Assembly (NCBI RefSeq): GCF_021191635.1
Contig: NZ_JAIWPR010000061.1
Span: forward strand, 1-36,070
Length of the DNA: 36,070 bases
Reading direction: 5' to 3'
Origin: Alterluteimonas quercicellularis
GTDB lineage: Bacteria > Pseudomonadota > Gammaproteobacteria > Xanthomonadales > Xanthomonadaceae
Shown here in pieces: positions 1-9,978 of this stretch (the first letter of the stretch is position 1; the number at the start of each line of letters is the position of its first letter). The notes beneath the pieces are model-generated. The model saw only the letters and a list, made by a program, of their open reading frames with translations, was not told the DNA's origin and did not search any database. The position numbers and the translations under genes are program-made.

Positions 1-854
1 GGCGCGGCCGGCGCCGGGCGGTCGCCGGCCTGCGCGGCGGCGATGGGCAGCGCGCCCACCAGGCGGTCGATGGCGCTGGGCGCGGACGGCGCCAGCGCCG
101 AGGCGGGCGCGGCCGCGGCGACGGGGGCCAGCTCGGGCGCCGCAGGCGGCGGCGCCTGCACGTAGCGGCCGGCCTCGTGGCGCGCGTTCTCGCCCGGGCT
201 CAGCGCCTGCACCTCGACCTGCGCGGTGCCGGCGCGGTGCATGTCCAGCTTGACCGCCGCGGCCCAGCTGAGGTCCACCACCCGGCCCTCGTGGAAGGGG
301 CCGCGGTCGTTGACCCGCACCACCACCGAGCGGCCGTTCTCCAGGTTGGTCACCCGCGCGAAGCTCGGCAGCGGCAGCGACTTGTGCGCCGCGGTGAAGG
401 CGTACATGTCGTAGACCTCCAGGTTGGAGGTGCGGCGGCCGTGGAACTTGTTGCCGTAGAACGAGGCGCGGCCGCGCTCCACGAAGCCCTCGGTGTCGTC
501 GAGCACGCGGTAGGACCTGCCCAGCACCTCGTAGGGCGAGCGGTTGCCGTAGGCCGAGCGCGGCTCGTCGACGACCTCGGGCTCCGGGATCGCGTCGACG
601 TCGGGGACGTAGTCCGGCGCGCTGTCGCGGATGTGCGGGGCGTACAGGCCGCCGGCGACGTAGTCGCCGCGCTTGCTGAGGTCCTCCTGCGCCGGCGCGT
701 AGGGCGAGCGCCGGGCCGCGCCGCGCGCGCGGCCGTGGTGGTGGCCGGCCTGCGGCGCCTGCGCGCCGGCGGGCGGCGGCGGCGCGTCCTTCTTCGGCGC
801 GCCGCTGCAGGCGCCCAGGAGCAGCACGAGGCCGGCGGCCGCCAGCCGGCTCAT
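1..854 (-). CDS. rlpA: RlpA-family septal ring lytic transglycosylase (3' end beyond window)
   Basis: Partial gene; about 284 codons lie in the window and the C-terminus runs off the left edge. The N-terminus (MSRLAAAGLVLLLGAC) is a lipoprotein signal with lipobox LGAC. After a Pro/Gly/Ala-rich stretch comes the double-psi beta-barrel RlpA domain, roughly residues 150-240, with the hallmark VRVNDRGPF followed by GRVVDLS. Family knowledge: RlpA cleaves glycan strands lacking stem peptides during septation, and many members end in a SPOR domain; that part is not visible here, only an Ala/Pro-rich linker. The ATG overlaps the mltB TGA in an ATGA, so it is probably translationally coupled as the last visible gene of the elongation operon. 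Confidence 0.9.
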   Translation of the reverse strand, partial: MSRLAAAGLVLLLGACSGAPKKDAPPPPAGAQAPQAGHHHGRARGAARRSPYAPAQEDLSKRGDYVAGGLYAPHIRDSAPDYVPDVDAIPEPEVVDEPRSAYGNRSPYEVLGRSYRVLDDTEGFVERGRASFYGNKFHGRRTSNLEVYDMYAFTAAHKSLPLPSFARVTNLENGRSVVVRVNDRGPFHEGRVVDLSWAAAVKLDMHRAGTAQVEVQALSPGENARHEAGRYVQAPPPAAPELAPVAAAAPASALAPSAPSAIDRLVGALPIAAAQAGDRPAPAA

Positions 855-2002
855 GCGCCGCCGGCTCCCGTGCGGATCGCCTGCGCCAGCTGGTGCACCG
901 ACAGCGAGTACATCGGCGAGCGGTTGTAGCGGGTGATCACGTAGAAGTTGCGGTAGCCCAGCCAGTACTCGGGGCCGGCCTCGCCCTCGAGCGAGATCAG
1001 CGTGGCGCCCTCGGCCACCGGCTCGCCGGCGCGCGGGGCGTAGCCCAGCTCGGCCAGGCGCGGCAGCGGGTGCACCGGGTCCATGGTCTCGGGCTTGAAC
1101 TCGGCCGCGCCCGGCGCGCGGTCGGCACGCGCCACCACCGGCGCGCCGCGCTCCCAGCCGTGAACCACGAAGTAGTTGGCGATCGAGGCGAACACGTCCG
1201 GGGTGTGGGTCAGCAGGTCGCGGCGGCCGTCGCCGTCGCCGTCCTTGGCCCACAGGCGGTAGCTGGACGGCATGAACTGGCCCATGCCCATCGCACCGGC
1301 GTAGCTGCCCTTGAGCCCCATGATGTCGAGCTGCGGCTCGGCCTGCACCAGCGCGAACAGCTGCGCCAGCTCGCCGGCGAAGAACGGCGCGCGGCGCGGG
1401 AAGTCGAAGGCCAGGGTGTAGAGCGCGTCGATCACCCGGTAGTTGCCGGTGATGCGGCCGTAGCTGGTCTCCACGCCGATGATGGCCACGATGTACTCGG
1501 CCGGCACCCCGCTCTCGGCGGCGACGCGATCGAGCGCGGCGCGGTGCTCGCGGTAGAAGCGCACGCCGCCGGAGATGCGCTGGTCGTTCACGAAGATCGG
1601 GCGGTAGTCGCGCCAGGGCCGCACCGCCTCGGCCGGGCGCGAGATGGCGTCGATGATGTTCTGCTTGTACTCCGCGCGGCCCAGCGCGTCGCGGATGCGC
1701 TGCGGCGCCACGCCGTAGGTCTGGGCGGTGTAGTCGACGAAGTTGGCGATGCGCTGCTCGCGCGGGATCGCCGGGTCGACCACCGCGGGCGGCGCCACCG
1801 GCCGCTCGGGCGGCTGCGGCACCGGCGGCAGCAGGCCGGCGGCCGCTGCGGCGGGCGCCTGCGCAGGCGGGGGCGTCGCGGCGGGCGTCGCGGCGTCCGC
1901 GTCGGACGGGGCGGCCTGCGTCGCGCAGGCGACGAGGGCCAGCGGCAGCAGGGCGGAAGCCCAGCGGGCCAGTCGGGGGGCGGCGTGGTCGCGTCGGCTC
2001 AT
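851..2002 (-). CDS. mltB: lytic murein transglycosylase B (lipoprotein)
   Basis: Predicted 383-residue outer-membrane lipoprotein that cleaves peptidoglycan glycan strands with 1,6-anhydro product formation. I chose the ATG at 2002 because it opens a lipoprotein signal ending LALVAC (Cys26); an in-frame ATG at 2050 would bury this signal. Residues 30-75 are an Ala/Pro linker. The catalytic domain follows, with the MltB motif GVETSYGRITGNYRV and catalytic Glu178, then GAMGMGQFMPSSY and a DGDGRRD calcium-loop-like segment typical of the family. It sits 88 bp after rodA and overlaps rlpA by the ATGA junction. This context ties it to cell-wall turnover during elongation and division. Confidence 0.93.
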   Translation of the reverse strand: MSRRDHAAPRLARWASALLPLALVACATQAAPSDADAATPAATPPPAQAPAAAAAGLLPPVPQPPERPVAPPAVVDPAIPREQRIANFVDYTAQTYGVAPQRIRDALGRAEYKQNIIDAISRPAEAVRPWRDYRPIFVNDQRISGGVRFYREHRAALDRVAAESGVPAEYIVAIIGVETSYGRITGNYRVIDALYTLAFDFPRRAPFFAGELAQLFALVQAEPQLDIMGLKGSYAGAMGMGQFMPSSYRLWAKDGDGDGRRDLLTHTPDVFASIANYFVVHGWERGAPVVARADRAPGAAEFKPETMDPVHPLPRLAELGYAPRAGEPVAEGATLISLEGEAGPEYWLGYRNFYVITRYNRSPMYSLSVHQLAQAIRTGAGGA

Positions 2003-2090
2003 CGGCGCGAGGGTAGCATGCAGGTCGCGAACGCCGGACCGGCGGTGCATGCGACGTTCATGTAGCGATGCGCGGGCCGCAGCGCGCGCA

Positions 2091-3221
2091 CTACGGCCTG
2101 CGCTGGCCGCCGTGCGCCTGCACCGCCATCACCACGCCCAGGCCGGCCAGCAGCGACACCGCCGCGGTGCCGCCGTAGGACAGCAGCGGCATCGGCACGC
2201 CGACCACCGGCAGCAGGCCCGAGACCATGCCGCCGTTGACCAGCACGTAGACGAACATCGACAGACCCAGCGTACCGGCCACCAGGCGGCCGAAGGCGTC
2301 GCGCGCGTTGGCGGCGATCCACAGGCAGCGCCCGGTCACGAACAGGTACAGCGCCAGCGTGACCGCCACGCCGATCCAGCCGAACTCCTCGGCCAGCACC
2401 GCGAAGATGAAGTCGGTGGTGTGCTCGGGGATGTAGTTGAGGTGCGACTGGCTGCCCTGCCCCCAGCCCATGCCGCTCCAGCCGCCGGAGCCGATCGCGA
2501 TCTTGGACTGGATGATGTTCCAGCCGGCGCCCAGGGGATCGTTCTCGGGATCGCGGAAGGTCAGGATGCGGTCCTGCTGGTAGGGCCGCAGCATCGAGAA
2601 CCAGCCGATCGGCGCGAACAGCGCCAGCGCGCCGGCGGTGGCGGCGCCAGCGCCGGCCGCGGCGAACCACCACCACGACAGGCCGGCCAGGTAGAGCACG
2701 AACACGCCGCTGGCGGCGACCAGCATCGCGGTGCCGAAGTCCGGCTGCAGCATGATCAGCCCGGTGGGCAGGGCGACAATGCCCGCGGCGACCAGCAGGT
2801 TGGACAGGCGCGGCGGCAGCGTGCCCAGGTTGAGGTACCAGGCCGCCATCATCGGCAGGCTGAGCTTCATCAGCTCCGCGGGCTGGAAGTAGAACACCCC
2901 GAGGTCGATCCAGTGCGCGCCGCTGCGGCCGGTGCCGACGAACAGCACCGCCACCAGCGGCAGCAGCGACAGCGCGTAGGCGGCCGGCGTCGCGCTGCGC
3001 AGGGCGATGACGCTCACCCGCGACAGCAGCCACAGCGCGCCCAGGCCGACCGCGTAGCGCGCGGCCTGGGCCTTCATCATCGCCTCGCTGTGGCCGCCGG
3101 CGCTGTACAGCACCGCCAGGCCGATGCCCATCAGCGCCAGCAGCGCGGCCAGCAGCGGCCAGTCCAGCGTGCGCGCGAACCGGCGCAGGAGGTCGAGCAG
3201 CCAGAGCAGGATGATCTTCAT
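2091..3221 (-). CDS. rodA: rod shape-determining SEDS glycosyltransferase RodA
   Basis: 376-residue polytopic membrane protein of the SEDS family, which polymerises lipid II into glycan strands in the elongasome together with PBP2. Visible hallmarks are the N-terminal LDWPLLAALLALMGIGL helix, the PAELMKLSLPMM segment, the long loop with LQPDFGTAM, and the C-terminal PLLSYGGTAAVSLLAGLGVVM signature. The ATG at 3221 overlaps the TGA of mrdA in an ATGA, so expression is probably coupled to its PBP2 partner. Length is normal for RodA (about 370 residues). Confidence 0.96.
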   Translation of the reverse strand: MKIILLWLLDLLRRFARTLDWPLLAALLALMGIGLAVLYSAGGHSEAMMKAQAARYAVGLGALWLLSRVSVIALRSATPAAYALSLLPLVAVLFVGTGRSGAHWIDLGVFYFQPAELMKLSLPMMAAWYLNLGTLPPRLSNLLVAAGIVALPTGLIMLQPDFGTAMLVAASGVFVLYLAGLSWWWFAAAGAGAATAGALALFAPIGWFSMLRPYQQDRILTFRDPENDPLGAGWNIIQSKIAIGSGGWSGMGWGQGSQSHLNYIPEHTTDFIFAVLAEEFGWIGVAVTLALYLFVTGRCLWIAANARDAFGRLVAGTLGLSMFVYVLVNGGMVSGLLPVVGVPMPLLSYGGTAAVSLLAGLGVVMAVQAHGGQRRP

Positions 3222-5167
3222 GGCGTGGGCGTCGGCGGTGGCGCGGGGGCGGCGGCCTGCGCGACGGGCGCGGCATCGGCGGCGGGCACCGCGTCGCCCG
3301 CGGGCGCGTCCGGACCGCCCGGCGTCTCCGCACCGCCCATCCAGGCGTCGAAGATCCGGCGCGCGATCGGCGCGGCGGTGGCGCCGCCGTAGCCGCCGTG
3401 CTCGACCACGACCGCCAGCGCGATGGTGGGGTGCTCGGCCGGCGCGTAGCCCACGAACAGCGCCTGGTGGCGCAGGTGGTAGGGCAGCGCGCGCGGGTCC
3501 AGGCTGGCGCTGCCGCGGCGGCTGACGCGCTGCGCGGTGCCGGTCTTGCCGGCCATGCGGTACGCGGCCCCGCGCGCCATGGCGGTGGCGGTGCCGCGGC
3601 CGTGGATGGTCGCCACCATGCCCTCCTGCACCGCGCGCAGGTGCTCGGGGTTGTCGGTGATGCGCGGCGCCTCGGGCACCGCCACCGGCGTCCACGGGCG
3701 GTCGTAGCCGTCCTTGCGCTCGGCCACCAGCCGCAGCGGGTGCAGCGCGCCGCCGTTGGCGATCGCCGCGGTGCCGCGCGCCAGCTGCAGCGCGGTGGCG
3801 ACCCAGTAGCCCTGGCCGATGCCGGCGATCACGGTCTCGCCCGCGTACCACGGCTCGCGGCTGCGCGCGGCCTTGTACTGGATCGAGGGCACCACGCCGG
3901 AATTCTCGCCCAGCAGGTCGATGCCGGTCGGCTGGCCGAAGCCGTAGCGGTGCATGTACTCGGAGAAGCGCTCGATGCCCATCTCGTAGGCGAGCTTGTA
4001 GTAGTAGTAGTTGACCGAGCGCGAGATCGAGTCGCGCAGGTCCACCCAGCCGGCGCCGCGCGAGGCGTCGCGGTAGCCGCGGCGCTGGCCGGGGATGAAG
4101 AACTCGCCGGTGGAGAACACGCCGTCGGACGGCTTGCGCATGCCGCTGTCCACGCCGGCCAGGGCCACGAAGGGCTTGACCGTCGAGCCGGGCGGGCCGC
4201 CGCCGAGCACGTTGCGGTTGAACAGCGGCCGCGCCGGGTCGTCCATGAGGCGCCGGTAGTCGGCGTGCGAAATGCCGTTGACGAACAGGTTGGGATCGAA
4301 GCTCGGCAGGCTGACCATGCCCAGCACCTGCCCGGTGGCCGGGTCCACCGCCACCGCCGAGCCCTGCATCTCGCCGAAGGCCTCCACCATCGCCTGCTGC
4401 AGATCCAGGTCGACGCTCAGGCGCAGGTCGGCGCCCGCGGTGGCGGGCACGCGGCCGAGGGTGGCCAGGGCGCGGCCCTCGACGTTGGTCTCCACCTGCT
4501 CGTAGCCGATCGCGCCGCGCAGCGCTTCCTCGTAGGCGCGCTCGATGCCGGTGCGCCCGGTATGCGGGAACAGCACCTGGCTGGCGCCGTAGCGCTCGAC
4601 GTCCGACTCGTCGGTGCGGCCGACGTAGCCGATCACGTGGGCGAACAGCGCGCCGTAGGGGTAGCGGCGGTTGAGGTAGGGCACCACCTCGACGCCGGGA
4701 AAGCGCCAGCGGTCCACCGCGAAGCGCGCCGCCTCGTCCTCGGCCACGCGCAGCTTCAGGGTCAGCGCGCGGAAGCCGCGGTTGACCCGGCGCTCGGCGC
4801 GGAAGCGCTCGACCTCGGCCGGGTCGAGCGCGAAGATCGCGCCCAGCCCCTCGATCAGCCGGTCCAGGTCGCCGGCCTGCTCGGGGGTGACCTCCAGCCG
4901 GTAGGCCGGCACGTTGTCGGCGAGGATGCGGCCCTTGCGGTCGTAGATCAGCCCGCGCCCGGGCACCACCGGCCGCGGCTTGATGCGGTTGGCCTCGGAC
5001 CTGCGCGCGTAGTCGCCATGGTCGAGCACCTGCAGCTTGAAGTACCACGCCGCCAGCCCGCCCAGGGCCAGCACCACGCAGGCGAAGCCCACCAGCGCGC
5101 GGCGGCGGAACTGGTCCGCCTCGGCGGCGGGGTTGCGGACCCGGCGCTGGCGCGCGGCCGCGATCAC
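3218..5167 (-). CDS. mrdA: penicillin-binding protein 2 (elongation transpeptidase)
   Basis: 649-residue class B PBP that cross-links new wall in the lateral elongasome. One membrane anchor lies at about residues 24-44, followed by the dimerisation/pedestal domain with the VVPGRGLIYDRKGR segment (67-80). The transpeptidase motifs are all present: GSTVK with nucleophile Ser328, SVN at 384-386, and KTG at 541-543. The C-terminal 35 residues are a low-complexity Ala/Pro tail. The start is GTG at 5167, immediately after the mreD TGA with no spacer, and the 3' end overlaps rodA. Together with rodA it forms the standard polymerase/transpeptidase pair. Confidence 0.96.
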   Translation of the reverse strand: MIAAARQRRVRNPAAEADQFRRRALVGFACVVLALGGLAAWYFKLQVLDHGDYARRSEANRIKPRPVVPGRGLIYDRKGRILADNVPAYRLEVTPEQAGDLDRLIEGLGAIFALDPAEVERFRAERRVNRGFRALTLKLRVAEDEAARFAVDRWRFPGVEVVPYLNRRYPYGALFAHVIGYVGRTDESDVERYGASQVLFPHTGRTGIERAYEEALRGAIGYEQVETNVEGRALATLGRVPATAGADLRLSVDLDLQQAMVEAFGEMQGSAVAVDPATGQVLGMVSLPSFDPNLFVNGISHADYRRLMDDPARPLFNRNVLGGGPPGSTVKPFVALAGVDSGMRKPSDGVFSTGEFFIPGQRRGYRDASRGAGWVDLRDSISRSVNYYYYKLAYEMGIERFSEYMHRYGFGQPTGIDLLGENSGVVPSIQYKAARSREPWYAGETVIAGIGQGYWVATALQLARGTAAIANGGALHPLRLVAERKDGYDRPWTPVAVPEAPRITDNPEHLRAVQEGMVATIHGRGTATAMARGAAYRMAGKTGTAQRVSRRGSASLDPRALPYHLRHQALFVGYAPAEHPTIALAVVVEHGGYGGATAAPIARRIFDAWMGGAETPGGPDAPAGDAVPAADAAPVAQAAAPAPPPTPTP

Positions 5168-5644
5168 TCAGCGCGCCTTCCTGCGGCTGATGCGCAGGGT
5201 GTCGAACAGCACGAACAGCGGCGGCCACAGCGCCATGCCGATCAATGGCGCGATCCAGTACGCCCACGGCAGCTGCGGCAGCCCGAGCGCCAGGTGCAGC
5301 GCGGCGTCGACCACGCGGTCGTTGAGCAGCAGGCCGCCGATCGCCAGCGCCTGCTGCGGCACCGGGAAGAACCGCATCTGGTTGCGGAAGCGCTGCAGGA
5401 TGAAGGCCATCACCACCAGGCGCAGGGCCTGCTCGCCGAGCAGGCCGCCGAAGGCGAGGTCGCCGATCAGCCCCACCGCGAAGGCGAAGCCCAGCCCGCG
5501 GCGGCCATCGTCCTCGATGACCCAGTAGGCCACCACCAGCGCCAGCCAGTACGGGCGCAGCGGCTGCAGCGCGCCGGGCAGCGGCAGCAGGCCGAGCAGC
5601 AGCGCGGCGAACACGCTGACCGGCAGGATCCAGCTGCTGCGCAT
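5168..5644 (-). CDS. mreD: rod shape-determining protein MreD
   Basis: 158-residue integral membrane protein with about five hydrophobic segments, part of the MreBCD complex that organises the elongasome. Recognised by size, position between mreC and mrdA, and the family-like segments LRPYWLALVVAYWVI and GLIGDLAFGGLLGEQAL. The ATG at 5644 lies 5 bp beyond the mreC stop, and the stop codon abuts the GTG of mrdA. Sequence conservation in this family is low, so the call rests on hydrophobic pattern plus context, which is unambiguous here. Confidence 0.93.
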   Translation of the reverse strand: MRSSWILPVSVFAALLLGLLPLPGALQPLRPYWLALVVAYWVIEDDGRRGLGFAFAVGLIGDLAFGGLLGEQALRLVVMAFILQRFRNQMRFFPVPQQALAIGGLLLNDRVVDAALHLALGLPQLPWAYWIAPLIGMALWPPLFVLFDTLRISRRKAR

Positions 5645-5649
5645 GCGCC

Positions 5650-6663
5650 TCACGTCGCCGGCTCCGCGGCGGGAGCGGCCGGCGCCTGGGGCGCGGCGGC
5701 GGGCAGCGGCGCCACCGGGGCGGCCACGGCCTCGGACGAGGCCGCAGCGGCGGCGGGCGCGCCGCGCTCGACCGCGGTGCCGACCGCGGTGGCCGGCGCG
5801 GCCGCGGGCCCCAGCGCCGGTAGCGGGGCGCGGCTCTCGCGCAGCAGCAGCACGTCGCGGCCGCGGTCGAGCTGCGCGGCCGGGACCACCTCGCCGACCA
5901 GGAACGCGCGGCTGTCGTCGGGCGCGAGCGCGGCGATGGCGCCCACCGGGAAGCCCGGCGGGAAGCGCCCGCCCAGGCCCGAGGTGACCAGCACGTCGCC
6001 CACCTGCACGTCGCTGGACACCGGCACGTTCGGCACCCGCAGGCGGTCGGCGCGGCCCTGCCCGTAGACGATCAGGCGCACCCCGGTGCGCGCGACCTCT
6101 ACCGGCACCGCGTGGTCGGGGTCGGTCAGCAGCAGCACGGTGGCGGTGGTGGGGGTGGCGGCGATGATCTGCCCGACCACGCCGTCGGCGTCGATGACGC
6201 TCTGCCCCACCCGCACGCCGTCGCGGCGCCCGGCGCGCAGGGTCAGCCGCTGGCGGGTGGGGTCGAGGTCGATGTCGAGGATCGGCGCGAGCTGCACGTC
6301 CATGCGGCCGCCGTCGGTGGCCGCGAGCATCGCGCGCAGGCGCGCGTTCTCGGCCGCGGCCGCCTGCAGCCGCGCCAGCCGCGCGTTGACGACCAGCAGC
6401 TCGTTGCGCAGGCGGTGGTTGTCCTCGGCGAGCAGCCCGCGGGTCACCGCGTCCTCGCGCACGCTGCGCCCCACCCGCGACGGCAGCCCCGCCAGCCACC
6501 ACAGCGGCTGCATCGCCACCGACGCGTGCGCGCGCGCCTGCGCCAGCCAGTCGCCGCGATGGTCGGCCACGATCAGCGCGATCGAGACCGCCAGATAGGC
6601 CAGCAGCCGGAGCGTGCCCGCGACGTCGCCCTGCCGGGCCGCGCTGTTGCTGGCGTAGGACAC
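5650..6663 (-). CDS. mreC: rod shape-determining protein MreC
   Basis: 337 residues: a single N-terminal transmembrane helix (about 19-34), a coiled coil (about 73-110), then the periplasmic beta-barrel domains with typical segments DGVVGQI and GDVLVTSGLGGRFPPGFPVG. Family role: periplasmic scaffold that activates PBP2. The last 50 residues or so are an Ala/Pro/Val low-complexity tail, as often seen in this bacterial family. The start is GTG at 6663; an AGGTAG ribosome-binding sequence sits a few bases upstream and no better ATG is available. It is separated from mreB by a 168-bp gap holding a strong hairpin. Confidence 0.95.
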   Translation of the reverse strand: MSYASNSAARQGDVAGTLRLLAYLAVSIALIVADHRGDWLAQARAHASVAMQPLWWLAGLPSRVGRSVREDAVTRGLLAEDNHRLRNELLVVNARLARLQAAAAENARLRAMLAATDGGRMDVQLAPILDIDLDPTRQRLTLRAGRRDGVRVGQSVIDADGVVGQIIAATPTTATVLLLTDPDHAVPVEVARTGVRLIVYGQGRADRLRVPNVPVSSDVQVGDVLVTSGLGGRFPPGFPVGAIAALAPDDSRAFLVGEVVPAAQLDRGRDVLLLRESRAPLPALGPAAAPATAVGTAVERGAPAAAAASSEAVAAPVAPLPAAAPQAPAAPAAEPAT

Positions 6664-6831
6664 AAGCTACCTAGAAGTCCACGAAGAAGAACACCGAAAC
6701 GCCGCTTCCATTCTGCCCGCAGCGGCTCCCGCATGGCACCGGCTCCCCCTCCCCCGCCTGCGGGGGAGGGATGGGTGGGGGCAGCATGCAACGGCTTCGC
6801 CCCTGACGCGCTCCCCCCAAGGAGGCCGCGC
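6664..6831 (-). promoter_or_regulatory. mreB-mreC spacer with perfect GC hairpin
   Basis: The only sizeable gap inside the mre operon. It contains a perfect 11-bp inverted repeat, 6747-6757 and 6760-6770, with a 2-nt loop, CCCTCCCCCGC / GCGGGGGAGGG. No T-run follows, so a classical intrinsic terminator is not evident. It could be an attenuator, an RNA-processing or stability element that lets mreB outnumber mreCD, or a dispersed repeat. The ribosome-binding region of mreC is at its distal end. Confidence 0.6.
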
Positions 6832-8131
<1,300 letters not shown>

Positions 8132-9064
8132 ATGTCCGTCCTGATCTGCGGATCCCTGGCCTACGACACCATCATGGTGTTCCCCGACCAGTTCAAGAAC
8201 CACATCCTCCCGGACAAGGTCCACATCCTCAACGTCTCGTTCCTGGTGCCGCGGATGCGGCGCGAGTTCGGCGGCTGCGCGGGCAACATCGCCTACAACC
8301 TCAAGCTGCTGGGCGGCGACCCGATCCCGATGGGCACCGTGGGCCAGGACTTCGGGCCCTACCGCGAGTGGTTCCAGGAGCTGGGCATCAACCTCGAGCA
8401 CGTGCGCGAGATCCCGGAGCTGTTCACGCCGCAGGCGTTCATCACCACCGACCACGACAACAACCAGATCACCGCCTTCCACCCCGGGGCGATGATGCGC
8501 AGCCACGAGAACCACGTGAAGGACGTGCCCGGCGTCACCCTGGGCCTGGTGGGCCCGGACGGCCGCGACGGCATGCTGCAGAACGCGCGCGAGTTCTCCG
8601 ACGCCGGCATCCCGTTCGTGTTCGATCCCGGCCAGGCCATGCCGCTGTTCAACGGCGACGAGCTGCGCGGGTTCATCGAGCTGGCCGACTACGTGATCGT
8701 CAACGACTACGAGTCGAACCTGCTGCAGGAGCGCACCGGCTGGGACGAGGCCGCGATCGCCGGCAAGGTGCACGCCTACATCTGCACCCGCGGCCCGAAG
8801 GGCGCGGTGATCCACGCCGAGGGCAGGACCTACGACGTCCCGCCGGCGCACGAGCGCCGCGTCACCGATCCCACCGGCTGCGGCGACGCGTTCCGCGCCG
8901 GCCTGCTGTTCGGCATCCAGAAGGACTACGACTGGGAGACCATCGGCCGCATCGGCAACCTGATGGGCGCGCTGAAGGTCGAGCACCCCGGCACCCAGAA
9001 CCAGCGCTTCGACTACGTCCAGTTCGCCGAGCAGTTCCGGCAGCAGTTCGGCTACGCGCTGTAA
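8132..9064 (+). CDS. PfkB/ribokinase-family carbohydrate or nucleoside kinase
   Basis: 310 residues. It has the N-terminal GSLAYDTIM strand, the glycine motif GGCAGNIAYNLKLLG (47-61) that contacts substrate, and the C-terminal PfkB signature DPTGCGDAFRAG with catalytic base Asp252 and the anion-hole glycines. These are typical of ATP-dependent kinases of sugars and nucleosides. The overall look (short lid, VFDPGQ, NDYE motif) is close to bacterial proteins annotated as adenosine kinase-like, but substrate cannot be decided from sequence. Start at 8132 (MSVLICGS) rather than the in-frame upstream start at 8093, because the fold begins directly at this Met. It converges with the next gene, 12 bp apart. 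Confidence 0.88.
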   Translation: MSVLICGSLAYDTIMVFPDQFKNHILPDKVHILNVSFLVPRMRREFGGCAGNIAYNLKLLGGDPIPMGTVGQDFGPYREWFQELGINLEHVREIPELFTPQAFITTDHDNNQITAFHPGAMMRSHENHVKDVPGVTLGLVGPDGRDGMLQNAREFSDAGIPFVFDPGQAMPLFNGDELRGFIELADYVIVNDYESNLLQERTGWDEAAIAGKVHAYICTRGPKGAVIHAEGRTYDVPPAHERRVTDPTGCGDAFRAGLLFGIQKDYDWETIGRIGNLMGALKVEHPGTQNQRFDYVQFAEQFRQQFGYAL

Positions 9065-9076
9065 CGACCCGCGCCG

Positions 9077-9868
9077 CTACTCCGAGCCCGCCATCGCGTA
9101 CAGCGAGCCGCGGTGCGCGGCGGCCAGGTAGGGCTCGACCGCGGCCAGCGGGATGCGCACCCGCTGCACGCCGGCCGATTCCGGCGCCACCTCGCCCGGC
9201 GCGAACAGCAGGTCGAAGCCCATCACCGGGCCGTCGGCGCTGAAGACCGGCTCGTACAGGGCGAACGCCGCCGGGCCGGGCGCGGTCGCGGCCTCGATCC
9301 GCGCCCGCCACGCCGCGTCGTCGGTCCCGCGCGCCGCCGCCTCGGCCAGCAGTCCCTCGCGCGCGGCCGCGGCGATCGCCGGCCACGCCGCGGCATCGTC
9401 GAACCAGTCGGCCAGGGCCAGCACGCGCCCGCTGACGCCGTCGTAGGTGTAGCGCTCGACGATCGGCTCCGCGGCGCCCGGCCCGCGCACCGCCTCGCCC
9501 TCGCCCTCGGCCACCCGCAGGTAGCGGTTGCCGATCAGCCCGCGCCAGGCCAGGCGCAGCCGCCAGCCGGCGACGTCCTCGCCCCGGGCGCGCGCCGCCG
9601 CGGCCTCCGCCTCGAACGCCTCCCGGCGCCGCGCGCTCGCGGCCGCGGCAGCCTCGGCCAGCGCCGGGAAGCGCGCCAGCGCATCGACCGGGTCGATCCG
9701 CACCGCGTCCGCCGGCAGCGTCGCGGCGGCGTCCGCGGGCCCGGCCGGCGCGGGCGTCGCCTCCGCGGGCGGCTCCGGCGCCGGCGCGCGGCAGCCGCCC
9801 AGCAGCAGGGCGAGCGAGAGCAGCGCGGCGGGCAGCAGGGCGGAAGCGGACGGGCTCATGTTCGGCAT
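9077..9868 (-). CDS. DUF3298-like lipoprotein
   Basis: 263 residues (260 if the ATG at 9859 is used; neither start has a clear Shine-Dalgarno). The N-terminus is a lipoprotein signal ending LLLGGC. After an Ala/Pro spacer and an Ala/Glu-rich helix the C-terminal half matches the pattern I associate with DUF3298 (RsiV/PdaC C-terminal-like): LADWFDD, then a helix, then FALYEPVFSADGPVMGFDLLFAPGEVAP, and RIPLAAVEPYL. Function of the family in Proteobacteria is unclear; some relatives bind lysozyme or act on wall sugars. It lies downstream of the M15 peptidase on the same strand, separated by a repeat doublet, so co-transcription is possible but not assured. Confidence 0.75.
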   Translation of the reverse strand: MPNMSPSASALLPAALLSLALLLGGCRAPAPEPPAEATPAPAGPADAAATLPADAVRIDPVDALARFPALAEAAAAASARRREAFEAEAAAARARGEDVAGWRLRLAWRGLIGNRYLRVAEGEGEAVRGPGAAEPIVERYTYDGVSGRVLALADWFDDAAAWPAIAAAAREGLLAEAAARGTDDAAWRARIEAATAPGPAAFALYEPVFSADGPVMGFDLLFAPGEVAPESAGVQRVRIPLAAVEPYLAAAHRGSLYAMAGSE

Positions 9869-9907
9869 CTAGGAACGGACGCGCACGAGCATAGCCGCAG
9901 CTCCGCC

Positions 9908-9978
9908 GGAGCGCGCTCGCGCGCGATGCTTTCCCTCCGGCGCCCGGTCAAAAGCGCCGCGCGCAAGCGCGCTCCTAC
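9908..9978. repeat. GTAG-type palindromic repeat doublet (inverted pair)
   Basis: Two copies of the GC palindromic unit facing each other around about 25 bp. The right copy, read on the minus strand, starts GTAGGAGCGCGCTTGCGCGC and its GTAG (9975-9978) provides the TAG stop of the M15 peptidase. The left copy starts at GGAGCGCG and has lost the GTAG. Looks like the REP elements with a conserved GTAG end described in Stenotrophomonas and relatives. Confidence 0.8.

Noticed and set aside
893..2065. 390-codon open frame on the plus strand opposite mltB
   Set aside because: Composition is His/Arg/Ala/Val-rich and without motifs, while the minus strand encodes a clear MltB with catalytic Glu.
1743..3392. 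549-codon plus-strand open frame spanning the mltB-rodA junction
   Set aside because: It is antisense to mltB, rodA and the end of mrdA, Gln/Arg/Ala-rich, with no recognisable domain or ribosome-binding site.
3398..6067. Very long open frame on the plus strand opposite mrdA, mreD and mreC
   Set aside because: It is a low-complexity Arg/Ala/His/Gln-rich reading with no domain, lying entirely antisense to well-recognised genes; an expected artefact of high GC.
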